Position numbers and translations under genes: made by a program. From NCBI GenBank assembly GCA_013297755.1, contig JAAFIH010000016.1, forward strand, positions 1 to 64,000: a DNA stretch of 64,000 nt. Direction: 5' to 3'. This stretch comes from Cytophagales bacterium (GTDB lineage: Bacteria; Bacteroidota; Bacteroidia; Cytophagales; UBA9547). Position 1 is the stretch's first letter. Each line of letters opens with the position of its first letter. Shown here one piece after another: positions 26,843 through 36,604 of this stretch. A model generated the notes under the pieces. The model saw only the letters and a list, made by a program, of their open reading frames with translations, was not told the DNA's origin and ran no database searches.

Positions 26843-28957
26843 ATGAGAAAATTCTATTCCTTTTTTATATTAATTTTAATTTTTTCTTTTCAAAATGGAG
26901 TATGTCAAGATCTTGTCAATATTGAGAATATTGGTAAGATTTATGATTCTAAAGAGACCGATGGACATTTAGTTTACCTTACTAATATGCTCAATGGAAA
27001 TGATTTTGAAAAAATTGCTAGTCATCAAATTGATAAACACGCAAGAACACATTGGCTCAAATTTAATATTGATAATAATCAAGCATCAGAAGTAAACAAA
27101 ATCATAAGTTTTGGATTTTCTAACGAAGATATAATTATATACCAATTCGTTGATAACAAGGTAATTAACCAATACAAATGTGGTGTTTTAATAAAAAAAG
27201 AAGAAAAAAATATTACTAATAATCGTGGCGATTTTTCTCAAGTAAAATTACCCCCACTTTCTACATCAACTTTTTTAGTTCGTATTCACAACGATGGTAT
27301 TTTCTCAAAACAATTATTTAGTTATTCTTTAAGAGACTTCAAAATTTATTCTATTCCTTATTATGAAGCAACTTTCAATTCATTCAAAAACATCAACTTG
27401 ATGTTTTATGGAGCAATTTTAGTAATGCTGATTTACACCCTTTCGCTATCAGTATCTTTGCAAAGTAGAGCATACTTTTTTTATTCTATCTACATATTTT
27501 TATTCGCAACATTTAACATTTTTACAGATGGTATACTTATAAGTAGTATGCAAGATTTAGCACCAATTTACACTAAAATGGTTCGTTTCTTGATTGTACC
27601 CATTATGGTTGTAGCTTTTTTGCAGTTTTCTAGAATATATTTAAACACTAACGAAAATTCACCAAAAACTGATAAAGCTATATTAATATTAATGTTACTA
27701 TTATTACTCAGCTATGTATTATTTTTTAAGAGTTTTTGGATATTTGGTCGTGTTTATGTTTTGGTATTAGTTGCTATTTCTACGTTAATTACAGTGTTTT
27801 CGGCACTTCAAACGATGAATAAAGGAAGACTTCCATCTTATTTTTATCTTTTTGGCACATTTATTCTTTTCTGTAGTTTCTCTATTTACTTGATGTACAT
27901 TGCTGCTGTGGTGCCACACAATATATATACTAAACCAATAGAATATATTATTCAGATAGCTTCTATGTTGGAACTTTGCATGTTTTCGGTTGGATTATCC
28001 ACAAGAATCAAACTTTTGGAGCGAGATTTAGCTTTTCAGAAATTGAGTAGCGAAAACGAAAAACAACAATTAATAGAAGAAAAAGCCATTGAGTTGAAAT
28101 ACAAAGTGCTTGAAAGTACACGTGAGCTTAGAAAACAAAAAGATGAAATAGCAAGCATCAATGAATTACTAGAAGAAAAAGTAAGAGAGCGAACCAAAAA
28201 ACTACAAAAAGCTTACAGAGATTTGCTTAATCTTAATTACGAACTAGATTTATTCATCTATAGAGCTGCACATGACATTAGAGGTCCTATCACAACTATC
28301 ATGGGATTGTGTAATATAGCTTTGATGGAAACTGACCAAAAAAAATGTCAAGAATATTTATTGATTTTAGATAAATACTCCAAAAGTACTCAAATCACAC
28401 TTAACAGAATATTGAGTGTAAACGACCTCAAAAACAACCCAGTAAAATTTTCGCATTTTAGTTTACAGGAACTTACAGAAAGTATATCTACATTGTTATT
28501 GCAAAATCAAGATAGAAGCAAAGTCAATATTCAATATGAATTTCAAAATGATTTTATTTTATATTCTGATTTTAAATTATTAGAAACTGCTTTACAAAAT
28601 TTGATTGATAATTGTATCAGATTTAGAAGTACAAATAAAAATTATAAACCATTTTGTAGAACAATTATAGAAAAAACTGACGATGAGATAATTTTTACTA
28701 TTATTGATAATGGAGATGGAATAGATGAATCTATAAAATCTAAAATATTTGATATGTTTTTTAGGGGTTCTGAGTACGCCAGTGGCTCTGGATTGGGTCT
28801 ATACATAGCCAAAATTGCAGTAAAACGTCTTGGTGGTGACATAAACCTGATTAGTAGCATTCAAGGCGAAACTATTTTTGAAGTAAAAATACCTACTGCT
28901 AAAGAAAAAACACAAAGAAAATTAGCAGAAATGGCTTTACAAACTTCAAATAACTAA
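26843..28957 (+). CDS. 7TM-DISM sensor histidine kinase
   Basis: The protein is 704 residues. A signal peptide (to about 21) is followed by a periplasmic DISMED2-like domain (HWLKFNIDNN region, about 22-175), seven membrane helices (about 185-395) and a long coiled coil (about 400-465). Next come a HisKA domain with the phosphorylated His477 in AAHDIRGPITT and an ATPase domain with N box NLIDNCIRF, G1 DNGDGID and G2 GSGLGLYI. It should sense an extracellular ligand, perhaps a carbohydrate, and phosphorylate a response regulator, but none is adjacent. Its receptor half and linker coil resemble those of the zinc-ribbon receptor at 3324-5147. Confidence 0.93.
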   Translation: MRKFYSFFILILIFSFQNGVCQDLVNIENIGKIYDSKETDGHLVYLTNMLNGNDFEKIASHQIDKHARTHWLKFNIDNNQASEVNKIISFGFSNEDIIIYQFVDNKVINQYKCGVLIKKEEKNITNNRGDFSQVKLPPLSTSTFLVRIHNDGIFSKQLFSYSLRDFKIYSIPYYEATFNSFKNINLMFYGAILVMLIYTLSLSVSLQSRAYFFYSIYIFLFATFNIFTDGILISSMQDLAPIYTKMVRFLIVPIMVVAFLQFSRIYLNTNENSPKTDKAILILMLLLLLSYVLFFKSFWIFGRVYVLVLVAISTLITVFSALQTMNKGRLPSYFYLFGTFILFCSFSIYLMYIAAVVPHNIYTKPIEYIIQIASMLELCMFSVGLSTRIKLLERDLAFQKLSSENEKQQLIEEKAIELKYKVLESTRELRKQKDEIASINELLEEKVRERTKKLQKAYRDLLNLNYELDLFIYRAAHDIRGPITTIMGLCNIALMETDQKKCQEYLLILDKYSKSTQITLNRILSVNDLKNNPVKFSHFSLQELTESISTLLLQNQDRSKVNIQYEFQNDFILYSDFKLLETALQNLIDNCIRFRSTNKNYKPFCRTIIEKTDDEIIFTIIDNGDGIDESIKSKIFDMFFRGSEYASGSGLGLYIAKIAVKRLGGDINLISSIQGETIFEVKIPTAKEKTQRKLAEMALQTSNN

Positions 28958-29095
28958 ATAAAATGGGCTTAATGGCTATTAAAGTGCTTATTTTGATGCA
29001 CCCATCAAATTCTTTTTGATGCCATAGCTAAAATAAGGAGAAAGGTTTACTCTTGACTTAATTTATAAAATTGCGAAATCAAATTTAGGATTATT

Positions 29096-31174
29096 TCAAA
29101 AACTATATTTTGCTTGCAAGGTTACATCTGTTTTTGTGTTTCCTTCTATTTCGTTGATGCCCGAACTTATGGCATCAACTTTTCGGTACTGAAATCCTGC
29201 AATTTTGGCCCATACATCCCAGTGTTTTGATATTTTATATTGCATAATGATATAACTTCGAGTGCCAATACCTTGATACAAAGGCATAGAAAAAGCATAC
29301 AGTACGTTTCGCTCAAAAACATACAATCTTGTATTGAAATCTTGAGAATCGAAAATCGAGAATCTTACTCCTACTTTAAATTTTTTGAAATCAAAATTGA
29401 CATCTTGTAGCATCATTATACCTGTTTCTAATGTGCCACCATCTTGCTTAAAACTTGTAAACTGAACCCTAGTTTTCAAAGAAAGTAACTTTTCGGCCTT
29501 ATAATCAATATTGAAAAGCCAGTTTGTTCGCTTTTGATTTACAATATAATCTTGTGGCGTTGTATTATCAATTTTGTTGGCTTGCTTATTTTCATCTATG
29601 TATTGAGCATACAAAGTTATTTTTTTTGTTGGCATATAGTTTATTCTTAAACGGTATTCATAGCCTTCGCTTGGTGCTTCGGCCCTTGAAGTAAGCCAGG
29701 GTTGGGCAAATTTGTCAAAATAAGCTGCAAAATTTAATTTTCGACTTGGTGTATATTTTACACCCCAATAGATTCCTCTTTCGTTTTTGTTTAATGATAT
29801 TTCGCCAAAAGTATTTCCATAAAAATTATAAAAATTTGGGTCGTAATTTCTGACCAATAAAGCCAAATCAATTTTGGGATGCACACTCGCCAATATGCCT
29901 GCTATAAGACCATTGCCACCACCTTTGCTACGACTGTATTCGCCAAAAAAACTAAAATTTTGATAATTATAACTAAAATCAACGCCAAAATTGTAGTTAT
30001 TGGTACCTCTAAAATCATAATAATTGTAGGTGCGTTGTGGCGAATTAAATGGAACTGAATATTGTGAGTATATAGAATTTAGTCCAAATTTAAAGTTTTT
30101 GGTTTCTGATGAGTACAATAAATGAGTGCCAGCAAGGGCTTCGCCAATGCTGCCTTTAGTGGCTAGTTCTCGTTCGGTTCTGTGATAACCAAAACGCAAA
30201 ATATTACTAACATAATCATCGTTGTTGGTTATGGTATCTATTCCTGTTCTTACGTTTCCATCTAAGTTTCGGTAAGAAACAAAGTTTGTCCAATCCAATC
30301 TTTTGAAATTAAGAGTAGCTGCTGCTCCACGTAAAAAACCTGTTTCCATGGCCCCTGTGTAGGGGCGTATGCCTTGGTTGCTTCTTTTTATGGTCGTTAC
30401 TGGTTCGGCCCCTTTGCCCAAATAAAAGCCAGATGACATAACCAAACCTTGTCCTATTTGTACTTGGTAGTCGCCAAGAGCAAGTGTTTTTAGATGTCCA
30501 CGATTAAAAATGGCAAAGTGCAAAGAGTAATAATCCATGCCATACTGTCTTTTGCTTGGTTGCCATTGTATGGCTTCGCCAGCATCTTTTTTGGTGGTAA
30601 TGCCAAGACTAAAGTCTCCGTTGGATTGGATTCTGTAGCGAGCAAAAAGCTGTGAGGCATCTCCTAAATAGCGTTGGTCTGATGGCATATTGGGAGATTG
30701 ACCTCTGGTGGGTTCTACCGTTTGTTGGTATCTAACTATGGCGTAGCTATTGTCTTCTGTTTTTATTCTTTCCCAAAGAGTTCGAGAATCTTTGTTTATA
30801 CCATCATCAATAATCTTTACAAAAGGTAATAATTTTTCAAAAATATTTTTATCAAATCCTTTTATCGCTTGTAATTCATAGATAGAAAGCAATTTTCCAT
30901 TTTTGGTTCTGTAATCCAAAAAATTTACTATCAAAGCTGGTGAGAGTATATATAAACTTTCTAGTTCTTCTCTACTCGCTTTATTTAGATCTATGGGGTA
31001 GCGATAGTACTGAAAAAGAGCTTCATACATAGTTTCATAATTTGTATTTTCTGATTGTTGCGAAAACAAATCTTGCACAAACCTATCCATGTCTATCTCT
31101 GGGCGTGTTGGATTTTGGCCAAATACTGATCTACTAAAAGTAAGTATTAGAAATAAAATAAAATATTTTATCAA
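29096..31174 (-). CDS. Helix-hairpin-helix domain protein with outer-membrane beta-barrel
   Basis: This 692-residue protein begins with a signal peptide (MIKYFILFLILTFSRSVFG). Residues of about 50-115 hold paired helix-hairpin-helix motifs of the ComEA type (PIDLNKASREELESLYILSP and LLSIYELQAIKGFDKNIFEK). From about 120 to the end are alternating polar/hydrophobic strands rich in aromatic residues, ending in Phe (QAKYSF), as expected for a barrel in the outer membrane. Similar proteins are widespread in Bacteroidota with no assigned function. DNA uptake has been suggested from the HhH part, but nothing in this locus confirms it. Confidence 0.85.
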   Translation of the reverse strand: MIKYFILFLILTFSRSVFGQNPTRPEIDMDRFVQDLFSQQSENTNYETMYEALFQYYRYPIDLNKASREELESLYILSPALIVNFLDYRTKNGKLLSIYELQAIKGFDKNIFEKLLPFVKIIDDGINKDSRTLWERIKTEDNSYAIVRYQQTVEPTRGQSPNMPSDQRYLGDASQLFARYRIQSNGDFSLGITTKKDAGEAIQWQPSKRQYGMDYYSLHFAIFNRGHLKTLALGDYQVQIGQGLVMSSGFYLGKGAEPVTTIKRSNQGIRPYTGAMETGFLRGAAATLNFKRLDWTNFVSYRNLDGNVRTGIDTITNNDDYVSNILRFGYHRTERELATKGSIGEALAGTHLLYSSETKNFKFGLNSIYSQYSVPFNSPQRTYNYYDFRGTNNYNFGVDFSYNYQNFSFFGEYSRSKGGGNGLIAGILASVHPKIDLALLVRNYDPNFYNFYGNTFGEISLNKNERGIYWGVKYTPSRKLNFAAYFDKFAQPWLTSRAEAPSEGYEYRLRINYMPTKKITLYAQYIDENKQANKIDNTTPQDYIVNQKRTNWLFNIDYKAEKLLSLKTRVQFTSFKQDGGTLETGIMMLQDVNFDFKKFKVGVRFSIFDSQDFNTRLYVFERNVLYAFSMPLYQGIGTRSYIIMQYKISKHWDVWAKIAGFQYRKVDAISSGINEIEGNTKTDVTLQAKYSF

Positions 31175-31278
31175 TTTTTAAATTAATTTTTGATAAAATT
31201 AATTTAAAAAAAAATCAATTACAACATCCTAAACCAATAAGTTGTAATCTTAACAATTTATTCATTTTGAAGTGAAAT

Positions 31279-33783
31279 TTATTGATGGAGTAAATAATTT
31301 TGCATCAAAACACTCAATTTTTCTTTCAAAATTTCTGGTTTAAAAGGTTTAGCTACAAAATCATTGATACCTGCCGCCTCAAAATCTGCCTGAATATCAG
31401 ACAAAACATTGGCTGTAAGGGCTATAATGGGGATGTTAGGATTAAATTTTCTAATTTCAGATGCTGCCTCTAGCCCGTTCATTTCAGGCATTTGCATATC
31501 CATTAAAATCAAATCATAATTCTTATTTTTGGCCATATCAACTGCAATAGAGCCATTTTTTGCAATATCAATATTGATGTTCCAGCGTTCTAGTATACTT
31601 TTGGCAACTAATATATTGAGGTCGTTGTCTTCGGCTAATAATATATTTTTATCCACCAAAAAATAATCATGAAACTCGACTGTTTCAGTAATATTTACTT
31701 CGTTTGTGCCAATAGTTACTGGAATTTCAAATGCAAATGTAGTGCCTTTTCCAAGTTCACTTTTGGCATTTATATTGCCTTCAAACTGCTCTACCAGTAG
31801 TTTACAGATAGATAAGCCTAGACCAGAACCACCAAATTTACGTTGCGTGTTGGTATTTGCTTGAATAAATCTATCAAAAATATTTTCAATTTTATCAGAT
31901 TCTATTCCTATGCCATTATCTTTAATTTCAAATAATAATTTAATATTTTTATTACTTATTTTTTTGTAATTAAGGCTTATTAAAATTTCTCCATTTGGAG
32001 TAAATTTTATTGCATTTGAAATCAAATTATTAAGGATTTGAGTTAATCTTAACTCATCGCTCACTACATGAATGGGTACATTTGAGTTTATATCCAATAT
32101 TAATTTTCCACCATTTGATTGATATTTATCAAGGTAAGATTTATGTATATTATTCAATAAAATTACAAGATTAAAATTTCGATTTTCAAGAATTAATTTT
32201 CCTTCTGAAATTTTTGTATAATCAAGCACATCGTTGATAAGCCCAAGTAAATTATCAGCCGAAAATTTAAGAACCTCGATTCTTTCATTTTGGCTAGGGT
32301 CTGTATTATTTTCTTGCAATAAGTAGGCCATACCTATTACGGAATTGAGTGGAGTTCGTATTTCATGACTCATGGTGGCCAAAAAATCTTCTTTTGCAGC
32401 ATAAGTTTTGTCTAATTCAATTTTAGACAAAAGCAATTCTTTTCTTAATTTTACTTTTTCGGTGCTATCTACCATCACACCATTCCAGGTTATGGTATTG
32501 TTTGAATTTCTGCTTGGTTGCGAAAAAACTTCTATCCATTTCGATTGACCATTTTCAAACAGTACTTCGCCTTCCCAATTAAGTAAAGACATATTTTTAG
32601 CTGAAATCCTTACTCTTTCGGCTAAACTATGAAAGTCTTTTACTTTGAATATTGAGCCAAACAAATTATTGGAGCTAAGTATCTCTTCTTGTGTTTTGCC
32701 GATTAATTTATAGCAATCAGCACTAATATAATCAAAACCAGATTTTCCATTATAATCCATATAAAAACTATAAAGTATCCCAGGAATGGAAGCCTCTACA
32801 TCTACAATCTGACGGTTGATTTTTTTTGTTTGAGATATATCTAAAATTCTATAAAGTATATAATTTTTATTATCAATTTCAATTAGACTAGCGGCTGCAT
32901 TACCCCAAAAATATTTTTTATTAAAAGTTATAAATTCTATATCTTCTTGATACTTTTGGCCATTTTCAAGTGTTCTAGTTATATTAGATTTCTCCTCAGA
33001 AGTAAATAATTTTGAATGTAATACATTTGAATCTAAACCAATAATATCATTTTTATCTATTTCAAACAAATTGCATGTCTTTTCATTAGCTTCAATTATT
33101 TGCCTTGTATTACTATCAATAAGTAATAATGCTTCAAAATTTTTGTTAAATATTTTATCTAGTGTCTCTTTTTCTTTTCCTAATTTTTCTAATGCACCTT
33201 CTATATTAATAGAATAAAAGTAACCAGCCAATGCCACTATAAAAATACATCCTAAAAAGTTTACTATGTACAAGTTTTTAATCTCTGATGGAGAGTATTT
33301 AATGTTAATAAATAAAGGGAAACTAAAAAACAATGTATAAATTATTACTAAAGTGATAAATGAAAATAATATAATAAGTTCTTTTTTTTGTTGTACATCA
33401 TACAATATTATCATTGAAAATAATAGAGCCAAGTAATACATTTGAATACCGGCTTCTGGGCCGAGCAAGTTATTATTTAAAAAAATATCTAATGTAGTAG
33501 CTAGAATAAAAAATAAACTTGCTATTCTAAAACTATATTTTTGGCCTATAATAAATAAAGACAGGTAAATTGTGGCAAAAAATAAATTTATTTTGCTAAA
33601 CAAGTCATTAGAAGTGTTGATATAGCAAATAGCATTTACTATACTCAACAAAAAAACTAAGAAAAGTAACATAAGAAGTAATTTTTTCTTATTTATATTT
33701 CTTATTTCTAAAGGAGAAAGTTGATTTTTGGTGATTTTAATTTTAAAAGTATTATGGCAGTAAAATGATAGTAATTTGATCAT
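31279..33783 (-). CDS. Hybrid sensor histidine kinase with PAS domains and receiver
   Basis: An 834-residue protein. About 35-195 contain six hydrophobic helices. Two PAS-like domains follow (about 205-325, starting NKNFEALLLIDSNTRQIIEA, and about 325-450). The HisKA motif is TMSHEIRTPLNSVIGMAYLL and the ATPase motifs are NLISNAIKF, DNGIGIE and GSGLGLSI. The C-terminal receiver domain has phospho-acceptor Asp762 in LILMDMQMPEMNG and the conserved Lys in FVAKPF. There is no DNA-binding output, so the phosphoryl group must be passed on, or the receiver acts as a switch. The ATG at 33783 lies well before the first helix. Confidence 0.92.
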   Translation of the reverse strand: MIKLLSFYCHNTFKIKITKNQLSPLEIRNINKKKLLLMLLFLVFLLSIVNAICYINTSNDLFSKINLFFATIYLSLFIIGQKYSFRIASLFFILATTLDIFLNNNLLGPEAGIQMYYLALLFSMIILYDVQQKKELIILFSFITLVIIYTLFFSFPLFINIKYSPSEIKNLYIVNFLGCIFIVALAGYFYSINIEGALEKLGKEKETLDKIFNKNFEALLLIDSNTRQIIEANEKTCNLFEIDKNDIIGLDSNVLHSKLFTSEEKSNITRTLENGQKYQEDIEFITFNKKYFWGNAAASLIEIDNKNYILYRILDISQTKKINRQIVDVEASIPGILYSFYMDYNGKSGFDYISADCYKLIGKTQEEILSSNNLFGSIFKVKDFHSLAERVRISAKNMSLLNWEGEVLFENGQSKWIEVFSQPSRNSNNTITWNGVMVDSTEKVKLRKELLLSKIELDKTYAAKEDFLATMSHEIRTPLNSVIGMAYLLQENNTDPSQNERIEVLKFSADNLLGLINDVLDYTKISEGKLILENRNFNLVILLNNIHKSYLDKYQSNGGKLILDINSNVPIHVVSDELRLTQILNNLISNAIKFTPNGEILISLNYKKISNKNIKLLFEIKDNGIGIESDKIENIFDRFIQANTNTQRKFGGSGLGLSICKLLVEQFEGNINAKSELGKGTTFAFEIPVTIGTNEVNITETVEFHDYFLVDKNILLAEDNDLNILVAKSILERWNINIDIAKNGSIAVDMAKNKNYDLILMDMQMPEMNGLEAASEIRKFNPNIPIIALTANVLSDIQADFEAAGINDFVAKPFKPEILKEKLSVLMQNYLLHQ

Positions 33784-33859
33784 TTTTTTTTACAATGAAC
33801 TACACAACCATTAAAACATTTTTTTTGTTTTTATTTTGTATTAATTTATAGGAATTTAG

Positions 33860-33882
33860 AATTTAACATATTATGTTAAATT
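33860..33882. promoter_or_regulatory. 23-bp perfect palindrome upstream of the hybrid kinase gene
   Basis: Two 11-bp arms (AATTTAACATA and TATGTTAAATT) around a single T form a perfect inverted repeat, 77 bp ahead of the hybrid kinase ATG on the minus strand. It could be an operator or a weak bidirectional terminator for the Rpn array reading towards it. A shorter stem, GCCTA-AA-TAGGC, lies near 33980. Confidence 0.4.
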
Positions 33883-34054
33883 TTAAGATTTTGAAAAAAA
33901 TAGTTTAAAGCAAGATTTATAAAATTAAATCTTTCTTTAAACAAAACATTTACTGGAATCATAAAAATAGGACATAATATGCCTAAATAGGCTTCTTTTT
34001 AAAAAAAAATATTGTATTTGATTGAGATTTATTTTAGACATATTTCTTTTAAAG

Positions 34055-34114
34055 TTACTTTTCAAAAGACCAAAATTGCTTGAAAATAACCTCGTTGTCT
34101 AAATTGGCAAGCAT
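34055..34114 (-). pseudogene. 5' remnant of an Rpn nuclease gene closing array A
   Basis: The first 12 codons (MLANLDNEVIFK) are those of the intact Rpn genes, and the spacing to the previous copy is the same 12 bp. The match breaks inside codon 12-13, after which an unrelated sequence gives QFWSFEK and a stop. It marks a sixth copy lost by deletion. Confidence 0.9.
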
Positions 34115-34126
34115 AATTTTTTTTAG

Positions 34127-34948
34127 TTATTTTTTGAGTTCTTGCCTTAATTTTTCGATTTGTTCTAATGTTAAATCTGTACCTTCTGAAACAACCTCAT
34201 TACCAAGTCCTATTTGTATAAATTTTTTCGCAATCTCAATACTTCTTTCTTCTTTTGCTTTTTCTTCAGTTTTAGTCAAAACGATTTTTGCGGCTTCTTT
34301 ATTTTTGGCTTCTGCCCTTTCTGTTGGCGTTAGATTTTCAAAACTTATCAATTCTATGGCTTTTTTAATGCCTTTGTTTTTGAGATTCAATGTAAAATTT
34401 TCAGGATTATGGATAGATTGATAGATTAAATCTAGCCAATCTCGAATCGATTTTGGTGTTTTTTTATCCTTATAATTTGAGTTCAGGCACACAAATTGAT
34501 GGCCATATAAATCTCTTATTTCGCCTTGCAATGTTTGAGGATTCAAGTTTAGCAACAAAACTTCATCTAAAATAGGTTTGCCATTTTTTTCGCTAATGGT
34601 GTAAGGTGCTGTCAAAACCACTATTACATATACGGTCAAATCAATATTATATTCTCTCGCTTTTTTTTGTTGCTCGGCAATAAGCATCAAAAAATAATGC
34701 AAAAATCTATCAAAATGATGGTCGTATTCTACTCTTTGGATTTCGATACAAATTCTTTTATCAGTTGTTTCAGCAAAAATATCTAGCTCAAAATCAATAT
34801 AACCAATTTTTGGATCAAATCTTTTCTCAGTTTCTATTTTATCAACTTCTACATCTATCCCCAAAATATCACGCACAAAAGCCTTAAATACAATTTTATT
34901 TGTAAATGCTTTTTTGAAAATAACCTCGTTGTCTAAATTAGCTAGCAT
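34127..34948 (-). CDS. Rpn-family PD-(D/E)XK nuclease, array A copy 5, variable tail type 1
   Basis: This 273-residue protein belongs to the Rpn / PDDEXK-transposase family. The core holds the catalytic pattern as ELDIFAETTDKRICIEIQR (near residues 53-71), with the ExQ variant in place of ExK, followed by the conserved EYDHHFDRFLHYFLMLIAEQ helix. The last third is helical and charged. The tail block between EIAK and DLTLEQIEKL is KFIQIGLGNEVVSEGT, and the same tail occurs in array B copy 1. Known Rpn proteins are DNA endonucleases acting as toxins in phage defence. This is the last intact copy of a five-gene unit and precedes a broken copy. Confidence 0.9.
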   Translation of the reverse strand: MLANLDNEVIFKKAFTNKIVFKAFVRDILGIDVEVDKIETEKRFDPKIGYIDFELDIFAETTDKRICIEIQRVEYDHHFDRFLHYFLMLIAEQQKKAREYNIDLTVYVIVVLTAPYTISEKNGKPILDEVLLLNLNPQTLQGEIRDLYGHQFVCLNSNYKDKKTPKSIRDWLDLIYQSIHNPENFTLNLKNKGIKKAIELISFENLTPTERAEAKNKEAAKIVLTKTEEKAKEERSIEIAKKFIQIGLGNEVVSEGTDLTLEQIEKLRQELKK

Positions 34949-34960
34949 AATTTTGTATAT

Positions 34961-35770
34961 TTATTTTTTGAGTTCTTGTCTTAATTTTTCGATTTGTTCT
35001 AATGTTAAATCTGTCATTTGAATTATAAAATCATTATCAGTTCCAGCATTAATCATCTTTTTCGCAATCTCAATTTTAATATTTTCTTCAGTTTTAGTCA
35101 AAACGATTTTTGCGGCTTCTTTATTTTTGGCTTCTGCTCTTTCTGTTGGCGTTAGATTTTCAAAACTTATCAATTCTATGGCTTTTTTAATGCCTTTGTT
35201 TTTGAGATTCAATGTAAAATTTTCAGGATTATGGATAGATTGATAAATTAAATCTAGCCAATCTCGAATCGATTTTGGTGTTTTTTTATCCTTATAATTT
35301 GAGTTCAGGCACACAAATTGATGGCCATATAAATCTCTTATTTCGCCTTGCAATGTTTGAGGATTCAAGTTTAGCAACAAAACTTCATCTAAAATAGGTT
35401 TGCCATTTTTTTCGCTAATGGTGTAAGGTGCTGTCAAAACCACTATTACATATACGGTCAAATCAATATTATATTCTCTCGCTTTTTTTTGTTGCTCGGC
35501 AATAAGCATCAAAAAATAATGCAAAAATCTATCAAAATGATGGTCGTATTCTACTCTTTGGATTTCGATACAAATTCTTTTATCAGTTGTTTCAGCAAAA
35601 ATATCTAGCTCAAAATCAATATAACCAATTTTTGGATCAAATCTTTTCTCAGTTTCTATTTTATCAACTTCTACATCTATCCCCAAAATATCACGCACAA
35701 AAGCCTTAAATACAATTTTATTTGTAAATGCTTTTTTGAAAATAACCTCGTTGTCTAAATTAGCTAGCAT
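34961..35770 (-). CDS. Rpn-family PD-(D/E)XK nuclease, array A copy 4, variable tail type 2
   Basis: This 269-residue protein is, up to about residue 232, essentially identical to the other copies. It lacks the KAKEERS insertion after TKTEE, having ENIKIEIAK instead, and so is four residues shorter. Its tail block is KMINAGTDNDFIIQMT, and the protein ends with the shared LTLEQIEKLRQELKK. The adjacent copy at 35783-36592 carries the same tail, so one of the two probably arose by unequal crossing-over. The 12-bp spacers on both sides suggest one polycistronic mRNA. Confidence 0.9.
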   Translation of the reverse strand: MLANLDNEVIFKKAFTNKIVFKAFVRDILGIDVEVDKIETEKRFDPKIGYIDFELDIFAETTDKRICIEIQRVEYDHHFDRFLHYFLMLIAEQQKKAREYNIDLTVYVIVVLTAPYTISEKNGKPILDEVLLLNLNPQTLQGEIRDLYGHQFVCLNSNYKDKKTPKSIRDWLDLIYQSIHNPENFTLNLKNKGIKKAIELISFENLTPTERAEAKNKEAAKIVLTKTEENIKIEIAKKMINAGTDNDFIIQMTDLTLEQIEKLRQELKK

Positions 35771-35782
35771 AATTTTGTATAT

Positions 35783-36592
35783 TTATTTTTTGAGTTCTTG
35801 TCTTAATTTTTCGATTTGTTCTAATGTTAAATCTGTCATTTGAATTATAAAATCATTATCAGTTCCAGCATTAATCATCTTTTTCGCAATCTCAATTTTA
35901 ATATTTTCTTCAGTTTTAGTCAAAACGATTTTTGCGGCTTCTTTATTTTTGGCTTCTGCTCTTTCTGTTGGCGTTAGATTTTCAAAACTTATCAATTCTA
36001 TGGCTTTTTTAATGCCTTTGTTTTTGAGATTCAATGTAAAATTTTCAGGATTATGGATAGATTGATAAATTAAATCTAGCCAATCTCGAATCGATTTTGG
36101 TGTTTTTTTATCCTTATAATTTGAGTTCAGGCACACAAATTGATGGCCATATAAATCTCTTATTTCGCCTTGCAATGTTTGAGGATTCAAGTTTAGCAAC
36201 AAAACTTCATCTAAAATAGGTTTGCCATTTTTTTCGCTAATGGTGTAAGGTGCTGTCAAAACAACTATTACATATACTGTCAGATCAATATTGTATTCTC
36301 TTGCTTTTTTTTGTTGCTCGGCAATCAACATCAAAAAATAATGTAAAAATCTATCAAAATGATGGTCATACTCTACTCTTTGGATTTCGATACATATTCT
36401 TTTATCTGTTGTTTCAGCAAAAATATCTAGCTCAAAATCAATATACCCAATTTTGGGATCAAATTTTTTCTCAGTTTCTATTTTATCAACCTCCACATCA
36501 ATCCCCAAAATATCACGCACAAAGGCCTTAAATACAATTTTATTTGTAAATGCTTTTTTGAAAATAACCTCGTTGTCTAAATTAGCTAGCAT
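35783..36592 (-). CDS. Rpn-family PD-(D/E)XK nuclease, array A copy 3, variable tail type 2
   Basis: This 269-residue copy carries the same tail (KMINAGTDNDFIIQMT) as the next gene downstream and differs from it in only a few residues (for instance KKFDPK for KRFDPK near the nuclease core). The 5' half shares silent changes with copies 1 and 2, while the 3' half matches copy 4, which points to recombination inside the gene. The active-site region is intact, so it should be a functional nuclease. Confidence 0.9.
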   Translation of the reverse strand: MLANLDNEVIFKKAFTNKIVFKAFVRDILGIDVEVDKIETEKKFDPKIGYIDFELDIFAETTDKRICIEIQRVEYDHHFDRFLHYFLMLIAEQQKKAREYNIDLTVYVIVVLTAPYTISEKNGKPILDEVLLLNLNPQTLQGEIRDLYGHQFVCLNSNYKDKKTPKSIRDWLDLIYQSIHNPENFTLNLKNKGIKKAIELISFENLTPTERAEAKNKEAAKIVLTKTEENIKIEIAKKMINAGTDNDFIIQMTDLTLEQIEKLRQELKK

Positions 36593-36604
36593 AAATTTGT
36601 ATAG

